Below are positions 58,701 through 64,000 of a DNA stretch of 64,000 nucleotides, in pieces. Within the stretch, counting starts at the first letter, position 1. Every line of letters starts with the position of its first letter. Made by a program: the position numbers and the translations under genes. Below the pieces are notes generated by a model. That model ran no database searches and was not told where the DNA came from. It worked only from the letters and a program-made list of their open reading frames with translations. Source of the stretch: Adiantum capillus-veneris (lineage: Eukaryota > Streptophyta > Polypodiopsida > Polypodiales > Pteridaceae); contig CM043944.1 in the NCBI GenBank assembly GCA_014529385.2, positions 70,334,895 through 70,398,894 of the forward strand, given 5' to 3'.

Positions 58701-59400
58701 TGTTCACCTCTCTCGCAGTGAGAGGAACTTGGTATTGAGACAGGATCTGTGGCAGCTATTCACTAGGAGAGTCTGGGAGGCACCTGGCTTGGGGACGAGG
58801 ATGTCAGATTACAGAGACCAGTTTCTCACCATATTGTCTGGGGGGTTCATACAGAGACCATGCTACATGGACACATATATGCCACATAGCTCACGGGTGG
58901 CGATTGGTCAGCTGAGAGTGGCTTCACACAAGTTAGAGATTGAGATCGGGAGACATACTAGTGTTCCCAGGGAGGAGCGGATCTGCAGAGCCTGCACAGA
59001 GGAGGTGGAGAGTGAGGAGCACTTTGTATGTAGATGCAGAGCATACATTGAGATCAGAGGCAGGTATGAGGCCTTATTCAGAGGACAACCCACTCTCCGA
59101 GAGATCATGGAATCTCGAGATCAGAGACAGCTCGGACGTTTCTTACTAGAGATACAGAGCCATCGGGACACACTACTACAGCCACACACCGCTACACAGA
59201 CAGAGGGGAGACAGTCGCAGCTCACAGACTTCTTTCAGAGGATTTCCGCCCCTCCCTCACCAGACACTCAGAGGGGAGTGACACTCCCACAGGCGGAGGT
59301 GAACCGAGCTAGACGACGACCACGAGTCAGGCTACAGGGGCGCGAGCTCCCACCACCGACAGATCGAGGAGATCCGAGCCCGGGAGCGCCGTGCCACTGA
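55798..59400 (+). pseudogene. L2x ORF2: endonuclease, reverse transcriptase, CCHC
   Basis: One frame, in phase with ORF1, with one internal TAG at 57382-57384. The endonuclease starts at VTVWNCNGDLW (55840), without an ATG between the ORF1 stop and this motif. It has LLTETHESPERG, RGSGGVAILFRQG, MGDFNARTRSE and GADHTYLSFS. The RT has FKSGD-like IHKSGDTLDPGNYR, CCFVDFRKAFDTVPRERLF, GVKQGCPLSPTLFGLYIDE and YDDDIVLISESPEG, where family copy C has YADD. The C-terminus contains CRACTEEVESEEHFVCRCR, a C2HC finger, and ends in a basic Pro-rich tail. Apart from the internal TAG it is complete. Confidence 0.88.
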
Positions 59401-59746
59401 GGAGCGAGTGGCTCAGATGAGGGCCGACCCAACAGCTTTCATCCGGGTAGCCTTGGCACCAGACCCGCCCATGTACCACATCTTACATCCCCCCATTAGT
59501 ACAGGATGGAGCTAGATAGCTTGATGCATTCTCATGATTGTACTACCTTGAGCATATAGACATGCATATACCCCTAGAGATAGAGCTCCATCCCTCCTCA
59601 GATACTCCACTACCTTACATTCAGTTCAGTTCAGTTTTGTATCAGTTTTGTTTCATTTGTCTTTCCGATAGACGGATGACATACACACCATGTACATTTG
59701 ATTTGTCTCATAGGCCGATTTCGGCCTAACATAGACGTTAAAAATC

Positions 59747-59788
59747 TTTCTTTCTTTCTTTCTTTCTTTCTCTCTCTCTCTCTCTCTC
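59747..59788. repeat. (TTTC)n(TC)n tail of the full-length L2x
   Basis: Six TTTC units then about ten TC units at the 3' end of the LINE, in place of poly(A). Confidence 0.95.
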
Positions 59789-59789
59789 C

Positions 59790-60025
59790 GTTTGTTTTTG
59801 CTAGAGTTGTGCAGACACACGGAGAGTCTTTTGAGGAGACACAACAGTGGGAGACATTCACAGAGGGAGATCACTGACTTCTTTAGAGCATGGACTCAAC
59901 AGCTAGATGAACATCCTTCACAACAGACTTCAGAGCCCACTTACACCACAGGTATATTAGTGGACAGAGCCACTGAGAGCTAGACGCCCACGTCTACGAG
60001 GGCGACCATGACATCGATGGAGGCT
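59790..60025 (+). mobile_element. L2x LINE copy 4, 5'-truncated
   Basis: It begins GTTTGTTTTTGC right after the TC run and encodes FLLELCRHTESLLRRHN, QREITDFFRAWTQQL and LVDRATES, equivalent to the extreme C-terminus of ORF2. It is cut at 60026 by the B3 LTR. Confidence 0.82.
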
Positions 60026-60604
60026 TGTAGCGTGGATAGTGTGTCGTGCTCTCTACAGTGGATGCTCCTCACTGCAATATGAATGACATCTCACTCATAA
60101 CAAAATGAAAACATAGGAAACAACAGATAACAACAAATCAACATAGAGACACAACAACTGACCAGAACATATGGACTCGACTATCTCAAAGGAACCAGTA
60201 CAGACTCTGGAGTGGCAGCACACTCAGCTCCAGCCTAGAACTCACGCGTACATTGGGGGTGTTGAGGCTCAGATGTGCAGGGATGGTGCAGACGTGCTGT
60301 GTATAGACTCTCTACCCTAGACAACAATGCTGGACCATATATGAAGAAGAAGATAATGATGACCCCACAACTACTACTCATATGTCAACCATAAAGAGCC
60401 ACCAATGGCTCATAAATGTCAGCCATCTAAGTCTATCTCCAAACTGAGTGGTGGTGGTGACCTCGCCACGATGTCCACTAGACCACCATCGGTATCCCTG
60501 CCACGTGTCACTGCCCAACCAAGAGAGTCCGTCGAGTGTGAACCAGACCAGACCAGCTGTACTAACTGTGTGTCCTGTGAAAGTGAGACTATAGCCCCGC
60601 TACA
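60026..60604 (-). repeat. 3' LTR of B3
   Basis: 579 bp, TGTAGC to GCTACA, collinear with 16335-16909. It contains CATATATGAAGAAG near 60337. The matching 5' LTR would lie to the right of the window. Confidence 0.9.
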
Positions 60605-60949
60605 GGTTGCCCGCCACAAGACCACTTACCGTCCCGATGAGAGAGAACATTGAAACTAGAGAGAACAGTGAAACAAGCAAGAAACGCGCAGAACACTTTG
60701 ATTGAAGAAGGTGATGTTTGGAGAGGATTTTGAGTTCCTAAAAGGAAGGTATCAATGAAGCAATGTAGAAATTTGCAAGATATGCTGAAGAAGCAATAAC
60801 CCCGCCTCAATGTGGTAAGTTGTCCAAAAGGTAGAAACAGAAGATTGACCAAGATGAACCAAGTCACGATGCTAGAGTAACCGCAGCCAAAAGAGCAAGT
60901 AATTGACTTGAATCTGCTTGTAGCAACTGCTTCTAACATGGATGGTTGA
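60605..60949. other. B3 internal non-coding region next to the 3' LTR
   Basis: Similar to 13590-13960 in B2 (GGTTGCCCGCCACAAGACC at the LTR edge, then GAAGAAGGTGATGTTTGGAG). No coding potential. On the minus strand it is the sequence just before the 3' LTR. Confidence 0.7.
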
Positions 60950-61545
60950 GGGAAGGGTTGAGGGGGTGGATAGTGGTCTAGGGAGTGAATAGGGTGAGGG
61001 AAGAGAGAAGGGGTGGTAGAGGGAGGGTACGGGCGAGAGGGGGTAAGTATGGACGAGGGGAGGAGAGGGGGTGGGTAGGGGTGAGGAAGTTTGGATAGGG
61101 GCGAGGGCACTAGGTAGGGGTGAGAGCCAAAACGGTGGAGAGGGGCAGGGCGGAGGGATGGGTAGGGGCGAGGAGGGAGGGAGGGAGTGGGTAGCGGCGA
61201 GGGTAGGGGGTGGGTAGGGGTGAGGGAGAGTTGAGGGGGTGGGCAGGGGCGAGGACACTATGGGTGGAGAGGGGCGAGGGGTGGGTAAAGGCGAGGAGGG
61301 AGGGAGGGAGGGGGTGGGTAGGGGCGAGGGTCCTCGCCCTGCTCACCCCCTCAACTCTCCCTCACCCCTGGTTGGGTAGGGTGAGGGGGGAAAGGGGTGG
61401 ATAGGGGAGAGGGGGAAAAGTGGTGGTTAGGGGCTAGGGAGAGAGAGGGGGTGGGTAGGGGCGAGTGAGTGTGAGGGGGTGGGTAGGGCGAGGGCAAGAG
61501 AGAGGTGTATAGGGTGGGGGTGTGGGGAGGTGGATAGGGGATGGG
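60950..61545. repeat. G-rich minisatellite in B3
   Basis: About 600 bp of irregular GGGTGGGTAGGGGCGAGG-type units. A short inverted stretch at 61330-61370 (CCTCGCCCTGC, CACCCCCTCAACTCTCCC) is the complement of nearby units (61220-61240) and makes a hairpin. Confidence 0.9.
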
Positions 61546-64000
61546 TAGGAAACAACATACAAAAGCAATAGATACAGATACAATACTAACATAGCAGATA
61601 CCACCTCAGTTATACTGGCAGCGGTCCTCCTACTGCGCTCCTTTGCAAGCTTACCCAGTGTGAATGCTTTTAGTAAAGGGTCAACTGAGCAATCAACTTC
61701 TGTGACTTCTACACTAGTTGTTGGCTTAAGTGGCTCATTGGGCTCAGTTACGGTAGGAACACAGCAAAAGGGTGTGACCTCAAGCAAAGGTTGAATAGAT
61801 AGTCCATAACAAGGCGTGGACATGGTAGCTTCCAACCACTCTAGCAGATCTTCGTCTGACTCTTCAGGTGTAGAAGGCTGTTCTTGTTCAGGGTTGGTTT
61901 CCATTGACAAAGAAACTTGCTTAATGGGTTGCATAGGGGAGCGGGAGCCAAGAGTATGTATCCACATGGCATCGTTTCCCCAATCATGAAGTGCTTTAGT
62001 GTGTCGCAGCCATGATCTACCAATGAGCAAGGGAAATCCGACCTCAACCTCGGGAAGACGGACCACAACAAAATCCAAGTTAAAAGTAAAGTCTTGTACC
62101 TGCAGAGGCACATTGTCCACTATGCCCACTAGGTAGACTGTCCGCTGGTCGGCCAATGTAACTGTGAAGGGAGCAGGGCGAGTAGGCTGTAGACCTAGAG
62201 CTAACATAGTGAACTCGGGCATCAGGTTGATGCCAGATCCACCATCCACTATCACTCCTGAGAATTGCCGCCCCAATACGGACACCGTGAGACGAGGGCT
62301 TCTATAATCAATGAGAGGAGCAGCGGGATGGGATATCATATAGGACTCTGATGGTCGCACTTGGAGGTGCCTGCCACTAGGACTTGCTCTGGGGTAAAGT
62401 GACTGAATAACTACAAGGGTGTCACTTCTAAATTTTGCATCTAGTTGCAGCATGTCATAGAGGGACACTTGTTGGAAGGTGTTCTTCAAGATTGTCTCTA
62501 CTGTAAGCTTTTCTGTTTCTACCAGTGGTTTCTCTGGTACCTTGATCTTCTGTAGATCGGAAACTGCTTCCAAGAAAGCTTCATCAATATCGGAGAGCAA
62601 AGATTTGGATTCTTTCTTGGCACTGGGGAATGGCTTGTCAACAACTGAAGGCAGGGTATCCACTATTGTGAGAATGTGTGGGGGAGTTGAACTTGCTGGA
62701 ATGCTAAGACCAAGAGCGGCTCTCTGGGCCCGAGTGAGGTCACCCGATGGCTCCTCTACCAACTGCAGCTTATTTTGAGGGGTAACCACGTGGGTAGAAG
62801 GGGACGGCTGAGGAACGGTGCTAACTGCTATCCGATTGACCTTGGGAAAGGTAAACTCATTCTGGCTTTGACTTGGGTTCGCAACCGTGGATGCACGAAG
62901 TTTAGGGCAATCCTTACTGTAGTGATACTTCGTTTCAGGGCAATGACGGTAGGGAGGGGACCCTTCGGGCAAAGGGCATTTGCTTTGGTAATGACCATAT
63001 TCCCCGCATCTGTAGCACAAAATGGGCCGATTCAATGGGCGAGTCGAAGGGCGAGGTGGTCCTTGCTCCTGGTGCATGGAGTTGGAGGTGGAGGCATAGA
63101 AGCTTTGAGGTGATGAGGGAGCATGGGTATGATAAAAGCTCTGAGACAGAAAAGTACTTTGCATACCTTGCATAGGAGGGGTTGTGAATAAAGGTGGCAT
63201 GTGGTGTGGATGGCCATTGGGAGAAACCATGTTGGATGCAGGTGCTGGCCCTTGTTGAAGAGTAGGACCAAGACTTTGTTGTATTTGTCACAATCCCTTG
63301 AGGTAGTAGCAGTCCTTGTCTTCATGCCCCGACTTTTCGCAGAAGTGGCAGTAAACCCGAAGGGGACAGTCCTGTGGAGGGTGCCCTGGAGAGCATCATG
63401 AGCTGCACCATTCCATAGCCTTAGTCTCCTGCTGAGACCTAAGCTCTTCTAGCTCTCTCTTCATTTGATCCAAAGCGTCGTGATGTGGGGACTTCTCCTG
63501 TCTGAGGGATATTGATTTCTCCTCTTGAAGAGCTCTCTGTAACTTTAGGGCTTCAAGTTCTCTACGCAAAGAAGTCAATGGATCAGCAGGACTTTTTTCC
63601 GAAAACACAGAGGGAGTCTCTATGGAAAAGTAGTTGTTGAACAGCTTCCTAGCCCCCTCTATCCTAGTAGCAGCTGCAATGAACTCCTCGAGAGTGGCGT
63701 CGGGTTGGAGACTCTCTCGGAGTTTTTGCTGAGAAGTTTTGGGAAGCGCCTTCTCCACCCACTTTTTAACCATGAATTCACCGGGTTGTTGGGGGAGCTT
63801 GGCCACCAACGACTTAGTTTTAGTCATAAGCTCTGCAAAAGTCTCCTCTAGCTTGATCACAATGTTGGACAACTCATCCAACACCTTCTCCTGGTAGTCA
63901 CCTGGCCTGAAAGCTGCACAAAACTGCTGTCTTAAGGCTGCTCAAGTTGCAAAATGGTTCTCTGCAAACTGGCTGTACCATTTATCTGCTAAGCCGTCCA
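61434..64000 (-). pseudogene. gag-pro: Family B gag-protease (B3), partial at right edge
   Basis: On the minus strand the gag part is 63884-63396, then a TGA where B2 has a Cys codon, and another TGA near 63290 where B2 has Arg (CGA to TGA). From 63230 the frame is open: zinc knuckles CYRCGEYGHYQSKC and a third in which the first Cys is Tyr (YRHCPETKYHYSKDC). An aspartic protease follows with VIVDGGSGINLMPEF near 62230-62260 and PLLIGRSWLRH near 62010. The D-G-G-S-G form of the active site is seen in other plant Ty3 proteases. It ends in PCYGLSIQPL and then a tail that runs into the minisatellite. RT, RNase H and integrase are absent. Confidence 0.88.

Larger units (their letters stand above)
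54530..59788 (+). mobile_element. Full-length L2x LINE
   Basis: About 5.2 kb plus a simple-repeat tail: GC-rich leader (54530-54640) and TC/AC tracts (54727-54815), ORF1 (54877-55797), ORF2 in the same frame (55798-59400), 3' UTR with the family mark TCATAGGCCGATTTCGGCC, and tail (TTTC)n(TC)n at 59747-59788. No long target duplication is visible, as expected if both ends lie in TC repeats. It has an APE endonuclease, a C-terminal CCHC motif, no RNase H, and a coiled-coil ORF1, unlike the plant L1s here. Clade not settled. Confidence 0.9.

Overview
The window looks like nuclear DNA from a plant that makes flagellated sperm; I infer a fern or another seed-free or early-diverging lineage with a large, repeat-filled genome. 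The basis is nine in-phase exons of WDR19/IFT144 at the left end (minus strand), a ciliary retrograde-transport protein that flowering plants and conifers do not need. Nearly everything else is transposable elements: L1-type LINEs with a DUF4283-like ORF1, Ty3 chromoviruses primed by initiator tRNA-Met, and OTA-like Ty3 elements. No operons, rRNA genes or CRISPR arrays are visible.

Layout. 1-2900: downstream flank with a (CT)n tract and a 119-bp foldback. 2901-7184: IFT144 C-terminal exons. 8119-9420: a decayed piggyBac transposase. 11161-28490: a nested nest of Ty3 elements. An old OTA-like element (B1, minus strand) is read in pieces at 27227-25813 (RT), 18128-16910 (RNase H and integrase) and 13015-12640 (integrase C-terminus). 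It is interrupted by a chromovirus (A1, 18129-25807, target duplication TAGGC), by a pol-less relative (B2, 13016-16909) and by another pol-less relative (B4, from 27228). 29970-30725: a copia gag relic.

31360-39608: a LINE fragment (family L2x) split by a small hAT-like transposon (8-bp duplication GCCACACG), itself split by a nearly intact L1 (L1-A, 32321-39103, 17-bp duplication). 39609-52270: two chromovirus copies in opposite orientation (A2 plus, A3 minus), with a second L1 (L1-B, 43665-50456) inside A3's integrase-chromodomain junction. 52271-60025: a run of L2x LINE copies joined at TC microsatellites, including one near full-length copy (54530-59788). 60026-64000: the 3' part of another pol-less B element (B3), which runs off the right edge.

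The most unusual observations are: (i) the L2x LINE, whose copies sit repeatedly inside or immediately after TC microsatellites, with a filled-versus-empty LTR comparison supporting it, and whose two ORFs share one frame separated by a single UAG; (ii) a G-rich minisatellite that has taken the place of pol in three separate B-family elements; (iii) two LTR hairpins whose loops are exactly inverted between the two LTRs of A1; (iv) a piggyBac relic in plant-type DNA; (v) an IFT144 gene with no recognisable upstream exon for about 57 kb.
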